Positions 52,124 through 60,826 of a stretch of DNA of 64,000 nucleotides are shown here, piece by piece; position 1 is the stretch's first letter, and each line of letters opens with the position of its first letter. Made by a program: the position numbers and the translations under genes. This stretch comes from Salipiger bermudensis. Its GTDB lineage: Bacteria > Pseudomonadota > Alphaproteobacteria > Rhodobacterales > Rhodobacteraceae. Location of the stretch: NCBI RefSeq assembly GCF_019801965.1, contig NZ_JAHVIA010000001.1, positions 1-64,000 on the forward strand, in the 5' to 3' direction. Under the pieces are notes generated by a model. That model was not told where the DNA came from and searched no databases. It saw only the letters and a list, made by a program, of their open reading frames with translations.

Positions 52124-52909
52124 TCAGGTGCCGCTCTTTCTTGACAGGATGCGCGCCACCGCCGCGCCCAGCAGCGGCAGGCCCACGGTCATCACGATCA
52201 TCACCGTGCCGAGCGCGTTGATCTCGGGAGAGATCGAGTTGCGCAGCATGGCGAAGATCTGCGTCGGCACCGTCTCGACCCCGCCGGGCTTCCAGAACAG
52301 CGTGCCGGTGATGTCGTCGAAGCTGATGGTGAAGGCGAAGAGCGCACCGGCCAGAACCGCCGGCAGCATCAGCGGCAGGGTGATCTGGAAGAAGGTCTGC
52401 ACCGGCGAGGCGCCGAGGCTCATGGCGGCCTCCTCGACATCGCGACGAATGGCCATCAGCCGGGCCTGCACCACGAGGATGACGAAGGGCAGCGTGAAGA
52501 TGACATGGCCGAAGAGCAGCAGGCCGAAGCTCTTGTTGATGCCGAGGAAGTTGAGAAACAGCAGCAGCGCCACCGCCAGCACCACCTCGGGCACCAGGAT
52601 CGGCGCGATCAGCAGGGTCGAGATGACGTTTTCGCCCGGCACCCGGTAGCGCACCAGCGCGAGGCTCGCGAGCACCCCCAGCGTGGTCGAGATCAGCGCC
52701 GTCAGCAGGCCGAGGATGATCGAGGTGCGAAAGGCGCGCAGGATGGCCTCGTTCTGCGCCAGCTCGCCGAACCAGCGCAGCGAGACGCCGGTGATCGGGA
52801 AGCTGCCGAACTGCGAGGCGTTGAAGCTCAGCAGCACCACGACAGCCACCGGCAGGAACATGAAGACATAGACGAGCAGCGCGTAGCCGCGGATCAGTTG
52901 CCAGCCCAT
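52124..52909 (-). CDS. ABC transporter permease (PotC-like)
   Basis: A 261-aa permease with six membrane segments, PotC type. The cytoplasmic EAA loop is DVEEAAMSLGASPVQTFFQITLPL in two neighbouring pieces (around residues 155-180). Then LAGALFAFTISFDDITGTLFW. It partners with the PotB-like protein, whose stop overlaps this start. It forms the pore for the substrate delivered by the binding protein. The start MGWQLIRGYAL at 52909 fits the family. Confidence 0.9.
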   Translation of the reverse strand: MGWQLIRGYALLVYVFMFLPVAVVVLLSFNASQFGSFPITGVSLRWFGELAQNEAILRAFRTSIILGLLTALISTTLGVLASLALVRYRVPGENVISTLLIAPILVPEVVLAVALLLFLNFLGINKSFGLLLFGHVIFTLPFVILVVQARLMAIRRDVEEAAMSLGASPVQTFFQITLPLMLPAVLAGALFAFTISFDDITGTLFWKPGGVETVPTQIFAMLRNSISPEINALGTVMIVMTVGLPLLGAAVARILSRKSGT

Positions 52910-53775
52910 CAGCCCAGCCCCTTCATCAGTTGCGCCATGCCGAGGTAGCGGTTGTAGATCATCACCAGCAGCCCCAGCACCGCGAGCAGCATCAGGCTCA
53001 GCGCCGAGCCCAGCGGCCAGTTGAGCTGAGTGATGATCGCCTCGTAGACTAGGTTGGCGAACATCGCGTCGGTCGGGCCGCCCAGCACCAGCGGCGTGAT
53101 GTAGGTCCCCGCCGCGAGCACGAAGCAGAGCAGCCCGCCGGCGGCGAGACCGGGCAGCGACAGCGGCAGCGTCACCTGCACGAAGGCCTGCCAGCGGGTG
53201 GCCCCGAGCGAGGTCGCCGCGTCCTCGAGCGAGACATCGATGCCGTCGAGGCTGACGAAGACGTTGAGGATCATGAAGGGCAGCAGGAAATGCACCAGCC
53301 CGAGGATCACCGTGGTCTGGTTGTAGAGCATCTGGATCGGCTCCGAGATCACCCCGGCCCAGAGCAGCAGCGTGTTGAGCGCACCGGAGACACCGAGGAT
53401 GTTGATCCAGCTCATCGTGCGAATGATGTAGCTGATCCAGAACGGCAGCATCAGCAACAGCAGCAGCACCGCCTTGTTGCCGCGCGAGCGGGCGATGAAA
53501 TAGGCCGCCGGGTAGCCCATCACGGCGCAGACCAGCGTGGTGATCGCCGCGATCTTCAGGGTGAAGAGCAGGATGTCACGGTAGAACGGATCGCTCAGCG
53601 CCTCGCGCCAGTTGTCGAGGAAGAAGCCCGACTGGTCCGCCCCGGTCGCGGTGCGCAGCCAGAAGCTGTAGACCACGATGAACAGCAGCGGCACGAAGAG
53701 CAGCAGCGTGATCGCGGTCAGCGCCGGAGACAGCAGGATCCACGGCTGACGCCTTTCGCGGGCTTCGATCGACAT
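52909..53775 (-). CDS. ABC transporter permease (PotB-like)
   Basis: A 288-aa permease with six membrane segments. EAA loop: SLEDAATSLGATRWQAFVQV near residue 188. Earlier blocks include ILLSPALTAITLLLFVPLLF (first segment) and LMLPFWISYIIRTMSWINIL. The start at 53775 (MSIEARERRQPW) agrees with a cytoplasmic start before the first segment; the longer open frame runs through the promoter region and is not real. It is the first gene of the importer and diverges from the LysR gene, with an inverted repeat (53837-53864) between them. Confidence 0.9.
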   Translation of the reverse strand: MSIEARERRQPWILLSPALTAITLLLFVPLLFIVVYSFWLRTATGADQSGFFLDNWREALSDPFYRDILLFTLKIAAITTLVCAVMGYPAAYFIARSRGNKAVLLLLLMLPFWISYIIRTMSWINILGVSGALNTLLLWAGVISEPIQMLYNQTTVILGLVHFLLPFMILNVFVSLDGIDVSLEDAATSLGATRWQAFVQVTLPLSLPGLAAGGLLCFVLAAGTYITPLVLGGPTDAMFANLVYEAIITQLNWPLGSALSLMLLAVLGLLVMIYNRYLGMAQLMKGLG

Positions 53776-53836
53776 GAGGGTGTCCCGTTCGGTTGCGATC
53801 CGGAGAACCGGAATTGACGGCACCTTGGGAAGCTGG

Positions 53837-53864
53837 TTTTCATTGATCCAATAGATAATGAAAA
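53837..53864. promoter_or_regulatory. Inverted repeat, probable LysR operator
   Basis: TTTTCATT and AATGAAAA, perfect 8-bp arms with 12 bases between, in the AT-rich divergent gap between the PotB-like gene and the LysR gene, 21 bp before the LysR ATG. Size and position are typical for a LysR recognition site that also autoregulates. Confidence 0.62.
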
Positions 53865-53885
53865 TTATGGATATAGACCGGATCA

Positions 53886-54914
53886 ATGATGAAACCTGGT
53901 AGCGATCCCATTTCCGACCCCGGATCGGCCTATGACCCCGACCGCATCGCCCGCGAGCTCGACTGGAACCTGCTGCGCAGTTTCGTCGTGCTGGCCGAGG
54001 CGCGCTCGGTCACCGACGCCGCCGAGCGCCTCCGGCTGACCCAGCCATCGGTGTCTACCGCGCTGAAAAGGCTCGAGGATCGCATCGGCCGCAAGCTCAT
54101 CGAGCGCGGGCCGGGCAAGTATGCCCTGACCGAGGCCGGAGAGCTGCTCTACCGCGAGGCGCTCGACATCAACGGCTCGATCCTGCGCCTCTCGACGCTG
54201 ATGCGCGAGATGACCGACGCGGTGCGCGGACATGTGACCATTGCCGTGGCCAGCCACGTGGTGTGCCCGGTTTTTGATCACCTGCTGGCCGATTTCCACG
54301 AGGCACATCCCGAGGCCAGCCTGTCGATCAACGTGGTCTCGAGCGCCACCGCGCTGACAGAGGTCTCCGCCAAGCGCGCCTCCTTCGCGGTCTGCCTGGT
54401 GCGCGACCGCAGCCCGAGGCTGGAATACCGCCGCCTCTACCGCGAGTTCTTCGGCCTGTTCTGCGGGCCGCGCCACCCGCTCTTCGGCCGCGAAGGGCTG
54501 ACGAGGGCCGATCTCGCCGGCTGCACCACGGTCAGCTTCGACACCGACAAGCTGCACGATGTCCTGAAGCCGGTGACGCTGATGCGGGCGCAATCGCTGC
54601 TTGGCGAGCGGATCACCGGGACGTCGTCGAATCTCGAGGAAGTGCGGCGGATGATCATCGCCGGGCTCGGCATCGGGCCGCTGCCGGTCCACGTGGCGGC
54701 GCGCGATGTCGCCGACGGGCAGCTCTGGCAGACCCCGCCCTACGAGGATCTGCCGCCGATCGACGTGCACGTGGTCTGGAATCCGCGCGCGGTGAAGAAC
54801 CGCGCCGAGGAGATCCTGCTGAAGATGCTCGACGAGATGATCGCCCGCGTGCCGATCGAGGAGCGCACCTATGACAGCGCCATGGTGCCGCCGGCGCTGC
54901 GCCGCGCCCCGTGA
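53886..54914 (+). CDS. LysR-family transcriptional regulator
   Basis: A 342-aa LysR regulator with an unusually long N-terminal tail (about 25 residues before LDWNLLRSFVVLAE). HTH: RSVTDAAERLRLTQPSVST, then ALKRLEDRIGRKLIERGPG and the wing YALTEAGELLY. The effector domain begins near residue 105 (GHVTIAVASHVV). It diverges from the Pot-type importer operon and is the natural candidate to regulate it. Two adjacent ATGs (53886, 53889) leave one codon of uncertainty. Confidence 0.92.
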   Translation: MMKPGSDPISDPGSAYDPDRIARELDWNLLRSFVVLAEARSVTDAAERLRLTQPSVSTALKRLEDRIGRKLIERGPGKYALTEAGELLYREALDINGSILRLSTLMREMTDAVRGHVTIAVASHVVCPVFDHLLADFHEAHPEASLSINVVSSATALTEVSAKRASFAVCLVRDRSPRLEYRRLYREFFGLFCGPRHPLFGREGLTRADLAGCTTVSFDTDKLHDVLKPVTLMRAQSLLGERITGTSSNLEEVRRMIIAGLGIGPLPVHVAARDVADGQLWQTPPYEDLPPIDVHVVWNPRAVKNRAEEILLKMLDEMIARVPIEERTYDSAMVPPALRRAP

Positions 54915-54936
54915 GGTCGACGCCGCGCCGCGCGGC

Positions 54937-55887
54937 TTAGCTCAGCCCAAAGATCGGCGCGCCGGCAATGCCCAGCTCCGGCGGGAACTCGGCCTGCAAG
55001 ATGCTGCCGCTGTCGCTCTCGGTGATGTAGAGCGTGCGGCCGCCCTCGCCGCCGAAGGCGCAGTTGGTGGTGCCGAGCCCGCGCGGTGAGCGCACGACCG
55101 CGATGGGCTGGCCCAGCGCGTTGTGCACCCAGACGAGCCCCATGCCGGTCTGGCAGACCACCACCCCGCCGGCATCGGTCAGCGCCAGCCCGTCCGGTCC
55201 GGCGCGCCCGCCGGTGAACTGGATGAAGAGCCCCGCCTTGTTGACCCGGCCACTGGCCGCCATCGGCAAACGCCAGACCGCGTTGGCGCGGGTCACGGCG
55301 AGAAACAGAACGTGCTCGGCCAGATCGAGCACCAGCCCGTTCGGGCTCGGCACCTTGTCGATCAGGCAGGTCAGCGCGCCGGTCTCCATCTGCCAGCGCC
55401 AGACCCGGCCGCTGGGATCCTGCAGGCCGGTCTGGCCCTGATCGGTGAAGTAGAGCGCGCCGTCGCGGCCGAAATGCAGGTCGTTGCAGCCCTTGAAGGC
55501 TTCGGTATCCGCATCCCCCAACGCCGTCGTCACCGCGCCGCTCTCGGGATCGAGCTGCAGGATGCCGTTCTGGTAATCGGCGAGGAAGATGCGCCCATCG
55601 GCGTGCATCTTCAGGCCGTTGGGCTGGCCGTCATACTCGGCGATCTGGGTGACCTCGCCCTGGGGCGTCGCGCGGAACACCCGTCCGAACGGGATGTCGA
55701 CGAACCAGAGATTGCCCGCGCGGTCGAAGGACGGCCCCTCGAGGAAGCTGTCCACCGGCTGCCCGCGCCGGTTCTTCTCGGCCCAGTAGGAGGAGATACC
55801 GGGCCGGCGAAGCGCGGCGGGCAGCTCGGTGAACACGGTGGCGTCGATGACGACGGGGCTAGGTGCGGGATAGGTGTGCTGGGTCAT
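54937..55887 (-). CDS. SMP-30/gluconolactonase family protein
   Basis: A 316-aa six-bladed beta-propeller lactonase. Motifs: FLEGPSFDRAGNLWFVDI with the metal-binding Glu, PFGRVFRATPQGEV, YDGQPNGLKMHADGRIFLAD, CNDLHFGRDGALYFTDQG (metal-binding Asn and Asp) and VPSPNGLVLD. Such enzymes open sugar- or hydroxyacid-lactones. It is last in the DctPQM operon, and its ATG overlaps the DctM stop by four bases. It suggests that the imported acid enters catabolism as, or through, a lactone. Confidence 0.9.
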   Translation of the reverse strand: MTQHTYPAPSPVVIDATVFTELPAALRRPGISSYWAEKNRRGQPVDSFLEGPSFDRAGNLWFVDIPFGRVFRATPQGEVTQIAEYDGQPNGLKMHADGRIFLADYQNGILQLDPESGAVTTALGDADTEAFKGCNDLHFGRDGALYFTDQGQTGLQDPSGRVWRWQMETGALTCLIDKVPSPNGLVLDLAEHVLFLAVTRANAVWRLPMAASGRVNKAGLFIQFTGGRAGPDGLALTDAGGVVVCQTGMGLVWVHNALGQPIAVVRSPRGLGTTNCAFGGEGGRTLYITESDSGSILQAEFPPELGIAGAPIFGLS

Positions 55888-57176
55888 CCGAACGTAAACT
55901 CCGGCAGGAAGAGCGCGATCTGCGGGAAGCCGATCAGCAGCAGCATGAAGGCGAGGATGATGACGAAGAACGGCAGCGTGCCCATGATCACGTCCTCGAC
56001 CCGCACCTTATCTGAGGAACTGGCGACCACGAAGAGGATCACCCCCAGCGGCGGCGTCAGCTGGCCAAGCTCGACGAGGATCACCACGAAGACCCCGAAC
56101 CAGATCGGATCGACCTCGAGCGCCAGCAGCGCCGGGAAGATCACCGGCACGATGATCGCGATCATCCCGAGCCCCTCCATGAAGCAGCCGAGGATGGCGA
56201 AGACCACCATGATGATCAGCAGGAAGGTGGTGCGCGAGACATTGGCCTCTTCGAGCATCCCCACGAGATCCTCGCCGACGCCCGAGAGCGCGGTGGCATA
56301 GGCGAAGATCATCGAGGTGAACACGATGAACAGGATGTTGCCGCTCATCCGCACGGTGCGCGACAGCGCGTCGGTCACCAGCTTCAGGCTCAGCTTGCCG
56401 TAGATCCCGGCGATGACAATGGCACCGATGGTGCCCACCGCGCCGGCCTCGGTCGGGGTGGCGAAACCGCCGTAGATGCTGCCCAGCACGATGACGATCA
56501 GCAGCAGGAAGGGCACGATGTCGAGCAGCGCCCGGCCGAGATCACCGAGCGAGGCGCGCTCGTCGGATTTCGGTGCCAGCTTGGGGTTGAGCAGCACGCG
56601 GGCGACGATGAAGCCCATGTAGCACAGCGCCAGCAGGATGCCCGGCAGCAGGCCGGCGGCGAAGAGGCGCGCGATCGAGGTCTCGGTGAAGGTCGCGTAG
56701 ATGATCATGGTGATCGAGGGCGGGATCAGGATGCCCAGCGTACCGCCAGCGGCCAGCGAGCCCGCCACCAGGCGCTTGTCATAGCCGCGCTTGGTCAGCT
56801 CCGGCAGGGCGACGGTGGACATGGCGGCGGCGGTGGGGGCCGAGCCGCCCGAGATCGCCGCGAAGATGCCGCTGCCGGCGATGTTGGTGTGCATCAAGCC
56901 ACCCGGCAGGCGCCGCATGAAGGGCGCCACCCCGTTGTAGAGCCGGCTGGCCAGGCCCGAGCCCAGCAGGATCTCGGCCATCAGCACGAAGAGCGGGATC
57001 GCCGCGAGGGTGAAGCTGTTGGCGGCGCCCCAGCTCACCATGCCGAGGGCGCGGAAGCCGCCGAAACCGCCCAGCAGGTAGATATAGACCAGCCCGGCGC
57101 CGGCGACGGCGAACTGCACCCACATGCCGCCGAGGATCAGCCCGATCAGCAGGCCGAATGCGAGAAGCGCTTCCAT
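55884..57176 (-). CDS. TRAP transporter large permease (DctM-like)
   Basis: A 430-aa DctM-type permease with about 12 membrane segments. Motifs: SWGAANSFTLAAIPLFVLMAE, GLMHTNIAGSGIFAAISGGS (substrate/ion path), AAGGTLGILIPPSITMIIYA, TPTEAGAVGTIGAI, and LGQLTPPLGVILFVV. Start at 57176 shares one base with the DctQ stop (TGATG). A longer frame into DctQ is shadow. It works with DctQ and DctP to import an acid driven by an ion gradient. Confidence 0.93.
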   Translation of the reverse strand: MEALLAFGLLIGLILGGMWVQFAVAGAGLVYIYLLGGFGGFRALGMVSWGAANSFTLAAIPLFVLMAEILLGSGLASRLYNGVAPFMRRLPGGLMHTNIAGSGIFAAISGGSAPTAAAMSTVALPELTKRGYDKRLVAGSLAAGGTLGILIPPSITMIIYATFTETSIARLFAAGLLPGILLALCYMGFIVARVLLNPKLAPKSDERASLGDLGRALLDIVPFLLLIVIVLGSIYGGFATPTEAGAVGTIGAIVIAGIYGKLSLKLVTDALSRTVRMSGNILFIVFTSMIFAYATALSGVGEDLVGMLEEANVSRTTFLLIIMVVFAILGCFMEGLGMIAIIVPVIFPALLALEVDPIWFGVFVVILVELGQLTPPLGVILFVVASSSDKVRVEDVIMGTLPFFVIILAFMLLLIGFPQIALFLPEFTFG

Positions 57177-57691
57177 CAGGCGGTGTCCTTCTTGCGGAAG
57201 GTCAGCAGGAATTGCTCGACCAGGAAGATGCCGATGAGGCCGAAGCCCAGCGGCGGGATGAGTTGCGGGATCCACAGCGGCGTGCGCAGCACGGTGGCGG
57301 CGAAGCGGTTGCGCGAGAACGAGCTGAGGGTCAGGTCCTTGGCCTTCCAGGCGAGGATGACGCAGACGATCAGCGCCATCACCACGAAGATCCGCTGCAC
57401 CCAGACCCGGACCCCGGGGGAGTAGCTGTCGAACAGGAAATGCACCTGGAAGAGCGCGCCCGCCCGCAGGGCGAGCGCGGCTCCGAAGAAGGTGAGAAGG
57501 ACGACGCAATAGCCCGTCAGCTCTTCGGCAAAGCCGAGCGAGTAGTTGAAGACCCCCCGCAGGAAGGCCTCGAGGCAGACCAGCCCGACCAGCGCCGCGA
57601 GAACCGCGCCGCTGATCACCCGGGTGGCCAGCGCCGCCGCGTCGAAGACGGGACCGGCCGATGCCGGCCCGCTGTTACGTTCGTCCATCAT
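57176..57691 (-). CDS. TRAP transporter small permease (DctQ-like)
   Basis: A 171-aa four-segment DctQ protein. Segments near residues 24-44, 56-74, 95-115 and 138-158. The conserved EELTGYCVVLLTFFGAALALRAG with nearby HFLFDSYSP fits the family. It lies 8 bp downstream of the binding-protein stop, without the hairpin seen in the other importer operons of this window. It bridges DctP and DctM in the complex. Confidence 0.88.
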   Translation of the reverse strand: MMDERNSGPASAGPVFDAAALATRVISGAVLAALVGLVCLEAFLRGVFNYSLGFAEELTGYCVVLLTFFGAALALRAGALFQVHFLFDSYSPGVRVWVQRIFVVMALIVCVILAWKAKDLTLSSFSRNRFAATVLRTPLWIPQLIPPLGFGLIGIFLVEQFLLTFRKKDTA

Positions 57692-57699
57692 TCACCTGC

Positions 57700-58674
57700 T
57701 CACTTTCCGATCGCGTCGCGCACGGTCTGCAGCGCGGCGACATAATCCGGGCCGTTCTCTTCGGCCCACTGCTCCCAGAACGGCGCCAGCTTCTCACCGG
57801 CCATCGCGGCATCGCCTTCGGCGGCGTCGATCAGGGTCATGCCGGCCTCGGATTGCGACGCCTTCTGTGCCTCCTCGTCCTCAAGGAAGGCGGCGGTGGT
57901 CGCGGGGCCCTCCTCGGCGACGATGGCGCGCAGGGTCTCCTGGGTTTCAGGCGACAGCGCCTCGAAGGCATCCGCATTGGCGATGATCATCGAGTTGCCG
58001 TAGTTCACCGCGAAGCGATAGTTGTAGGGCAGGAACTCGTGCCAGTTCTTGGCGCCGCCGGCGCTGGCGGTGAGCACGCCCTCGATCACGCCACGCTCCA
58101 GCGAGGTCGGCACTTCCGAGCCCGACAGCGTGATCGGCGCGCCGCCGAATTCCTCGATGAAGTGGCCCTGCTCGGGCGAGGTCACGCGGATCTTGTGGCC
58201 CTCGAGATCGGCTAGATCATCGATCTCGAAGGTGGTGAAGATGGTCTGCTCCGGGTAGCGGTAGCCGCCCAGCAGCACCACGCCCTGCCCCGCGAAGGCC
58301 TCGACCAGCGTCGGCTCGATGGCGGCATAGGCCTTTTCCCACTCGTCGTCGTTCTCGATCAGCATCGGCAGGTTCAGCACCCGCGCGATCGGCACGTTGC
58401 CCGAGAAGAAGAAGTCCGCCGCCATGTCGACGATGCCGTCGCCCACCGCCTGGGTGATGTCGGCCGAGGCGATCTGCAGGGTCTTGCCGAGATGCAGCGT
58501 GATCTCGAGATCGCCGCCGGTCTCTTCCGCGACGCGCTCGGCGATGCGGTTCATGCCCTTCACCGCCGAGGTCGTGGAGACCGAGGAGTAGGTGTAGGCG
58601 GTCCAGTTGTCGGCCTGGGCTACGGCCGTGGAGGCCAGAAGAAGCGCCGAGGCGCCGAGGGTCATCAGTTTCAT
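57700..58674 (-). CDS. TRAP transporter DctP-type binding protein
   Basis: A 324-aa periplasmic DctP-family protein. Signal peptide MKLMTLGASALLLASTAVAQ, cut before ADNWTA. Motifs: MNRIAERVAEETGGDLEITLH (residues 36-56), MAADFFFSGNVPIARVLNLP, LADLEGHKIRVTSPEQ with the ligand-binding Arg, and SLERGVIEGVLTAS. The start at 58674 begins the signal peptide and has AAGGAGG upstream. It is the first gene of its operon, 124 bp downstream of the second TctA gene, with a hairpin between. Confidence 0.92.
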   Translation of the reverse strand: MKLMTLGASALLLASTAVAQADNWTAYTYSSVSTTSAVKGMNRIAERVAEETGGDLEITLHLGKTLQIASADITQAVGDGIVDMAADFFFSGNVPIARVLNLPMLIENDDEWEKAYAAIEPTLVEAFAGQGVVLLGGYRYPEQTIFTTFEIDDLADLEGHKIRVTSPEQGHFIEEFGGAPITLSGSEVPTSLERGVIEGVLTASAGGAKNWHEFLPYNYRFAVNYGNSMIIANADAFEALSPETQETLRAIVAEEGPATTAAFLEDEEAQKASQSEAGMTLIDAAEGDAAMAGEKLAPFWEQWAEENGPDYVAALQTVRDAIGK

Positions 58675-58748
58675 CGCGTTTTCCTCCTTCGCACCTCTGG
58701 GGTGCCTCACTTTGCGATTGTCCGGCGCGGGGTGCGCCGTTCTCGGGG

Positions 58749-58781
58749 CCGGAGGGCCGGTCTATCCCGCCGCCCCTCCGG
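58749..58781 (-). terminator. Hairpin between second tctA and dctP genes
   Basis: An 8-bp stem (CCGGAGGG with CCCTCCGG) and a 17-base, partly paired loop, 18 bp past the tctA stop. No long U-run. It may end the upstream operon, or work as a processing site. Confidence 0.45.
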
Positions 58782-58798
58782 AGACTTGTCCTTTGCCG

Positions 58799-60304
58799 TC
58801 AGCTTTCGGCGTGCTTGCGACGGTCGATCATGCGGCGCTTGACGATCGGGCCGACCACCACCGCGACGGTGAGCGCCACGAGGATCAGGCTGGTGGTGTT
58901 CTGGAACAGCACGCTCCAGTCGCCGCGTCCGATGCGCAGGGCGAGGCGCAGGTTCTCTTCGGCGAAGCCGCCGAGGATCAGCCCGAGCACCACCGGCGGC
59001 AGCGGGAACTTGAGCTTGTCCATCACCCAGCCCACGGCGCCGAAGCCCAGCATCAGGTAGACGTCGAACATCCGGCCGTGGATCGAGTAGACCCCGATCA
59101 GCATCAGCACGATGATCACCGAGCCGAGCAGCGGGCGCGGCAGGTTCAGCAGCCGGGCAAAGCTGTTGGTGGCCAGCGAGCCGCCAAGCAGGATCAGCAG
59201 GATCGCCCCGAACAGGAATTGCCACATGAAGCCGAAGACGACGTCGGGGTTTTCGCGGAAGAGCATCGGGCCCGGCTGCAGGCCATGCACCAGCAGGCCG
59301 CCCAGCATCACCGCGGCCACGGCGGTGCCCGGGATGCCCAGCGTCAGCGCCGGGATCAGGGCTGAGGCGGTGTCGGCGTTGTTGGCGGTCTCGGACGCTG
59401 CCACGCCCTCGGGCTCGCCCTCGCCCCAGCGCTCCGGGTGCTTCGAGCTGCGGCGCGCCTCGTTGTAGGACATGAAGGCCGCCATCGAGCCGCCGGCGCC
59501 GGGCAGGATGCCGATCCAGATGCCGATCACCGACGAGCGCAGCCAAGTCTTCCAGAAGCCCTTCATGCGCGGCATCGCCTTCCAGATCGGCTCGGTGCCG
59601 AGCTTCGAGCTTTCCACCCCGTCGGTCTTGAGCGGGGTTTCGAGCAGGTCGATCACCGGCGGCAGCGCGTAGAGCCCGACCAGCAGGATCACGATTGAGA
59701 TGCCGTCGAGCATCTCGAGCTGGCCGAAGGTGAAGCGGTCCGTGCCGTAGATCGGGTCTGCCCCGATGACCGAGACGAAGACCCCGAAACAGGCCGAGAT
59801 CAGGCCCTTCACCGGGTTGCCGCCGAGCAGGAAGATGATCGAGGCCAGGCCGAACACCGCCACCCAGAAGACCTCGGACGGGCCGAAGAGCAGCGTGACT
59901 TTCGAGAGCGGCGGCGCCAGCAGCATCAGCGCGAAGGCCGATGCGATGCCGCCGATGGCCGAGGAGACCACCGCGACCTGCAGCGCGAAGCCGCCCTCGC
60001 CCTTCTGGGCCATCGGGTAGCCGTCGAAGGTGGTGGCGACTGCTGCCGGCGTGCCGGGGATGCGCAGCAGGACCGCCGGGATGGCGCCGCCATACATGGC
60101 GCCGTTGTAGATGCCGGCCATCAGTCCCAGCGCCACCAGCGGCTCTAGGCCGAAGGTGAAGGGCACCAGCACCGAGATCGCCATGGTGGCGCTGAGGCCG
60201 GGCATGGCGCCGACCACGATGCCGGCGATGACGCCGATGATGACGGCGGCGAAATTGCTGAAGCCGATGACTTCGGGAAGGGCATGGAGAAGTTCGGAAT
60301 ACAT
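58799..60304 (-). CDS. TctA-family large membrane subunit (second copy)
   Basis: A 501-aa TctA protein with about 11-12 membrane segments. Motifs: GIVVGAMPGLSATMAISVL, YGGAIPAVLLRIPGTPAAV, ATTFDGYPMAQKGEGGFAL, ILPGAGGSMAAFMSYNEA, GVAASETANNADTASAL and LGIPGTAVAAVMLGGLL. It belongs with the TctB- and TctC-like genes upstream. It differs clearly from the tctA at 33138, so it probably carries another acid. Six-base gap from the TctB-like stop. Confidence 0.92.
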   Translation of the reverse strand: MYSELLHALPEVIGFSNFAAVIIGVIAGIVVGAMPGLSATMAISVLVPFTFGLEPLVALGLMAGIYNGAMYGGAIPAVLLRIPGTPAAVATTFDGYPMAQKGEGGFALQVAVVSSAIGGIASAFALMLLAPPLSKVTLLFGPSEVFWVAVFGLASIIFLLGGNPVKGLISACFGVFVSVIGADPIYGTDRFTFGQLEMLDGISIVILLVGLYALPPVIDLLETPLKTDGVESSKLGTEPIWKAMPRMKGFWKTWLRSSVIGIWIGILPGAGGSMAAFMSYNEARRSSKHPERWGEGEPEGVAASETANNADTASALIPALTLGIPGTAVAAVMLGGLLVHGLQPGPMLFRENPDVVFGFMWQFLFGAILLILLGGSLATNSFARLLNLPRPLLGSVIIVLMLIGVYSIHGRMFDVYLMLGFGAVGWVMDKLKFPLPPVVLGLILGGFAEENLRLALRIGRGDWSVLFQNTTSLILVALTVAVVVGPIVKRRMIDRRKHAES

Positions 60305-60311
60305 GGCGCCC

Positions 60312-60761
60312 TCACGCGGCCCAGAGGCGGCCGGCAGGAAACTCCTGCGACATGCCGAAATCGAAGATCAGCCAGATCGCGCCGACCACGATCACCGTGG
60401 CGAGGGCGAGGCCCAGCGGGTTGCGGTAGCCGAACAGGAAGGCGGTCAGCGGCACCGCGACGACGGTGCTGACGTAGAAGCCGATGAGATCGGTGGCCAC
60501 CGCGTAGGCGACGATCAGGGCGAAGGCCCCGGCGACGCGCGTCGGCGACTTGCTCATCGGCGCCGCGGCCTCGCCGGCGGCGGCCTTGCGCTGATCCGAG
60601 ATCAGCAGGATGACGGACAGGCCGATCAGGCCGACCAGCATGGCCACCGGCAGCAGCGCCGAGATCGGCCGCAGCGCGGCGGCGGGCACGAGGAAGCCGG
60701 CGGCGACCACGACGATGCCGAGGGCCGTGAGGGTCTCGGGGCGGGTCAGGCGATTGGACAT
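60312..60761 (-). CDS. TctB-family small membrane subunit (second copy)
   Basis: A 149-aa four-segment protein of the TctB family: segments near residues 9-28, 32-50, 76-94, and 98-138 (two close together). A conserved FYVSTVVAVPLTAFLFGYRNP block. It lies between the TctC- and TctA-like genes, preceded by an intercistronic hairpin (60794-60818). Function by family and context: small membrane subunit of a TTT importer. Confidence 0.87.
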   Translation of the reverse strand: MSNRLTRPETLTALGIVVVAAGFLVPAAALRPISALLPVAMLVGLIGLSVILLISDQRKAAAGEAAAPMSKSPTRVAGAFALIVAYAVATDLIGFYVSTVVAVPLTAFLFGYRNPLGLALATVIVVGAIWLIFDFGMSQEFPAGRLWAA

Positions 60762-60793
60762 GGCACTGGCTCCGAAATCAGGGGAAAAGGGGT

Positions 60794-60818
60794 GGCGCGG
60801 GGATCAGGCCCCCGCGCC
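60794..60818 (-). terminator. Intercistronic hairpin between second tctC and tctB genes
   Basis: A perfect 9-bp stem (GGCGCGGGG with CCCCGCGCC) and 7-base loop, 8 bp past the binding-protein stop, without U-run. Same position and likely purpose as the hairpins after the other binding-protein genes. Confidence 0.62.
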
Positions 60819-60826
60819 GGGCTGGC

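Noticed and set aside
53776-53886. A longer N-terminus for the PotB-like permease reaching 53886
   Set aside because: It would run through the AT-rich divergent promoter and operator region; the family start is at 53775.
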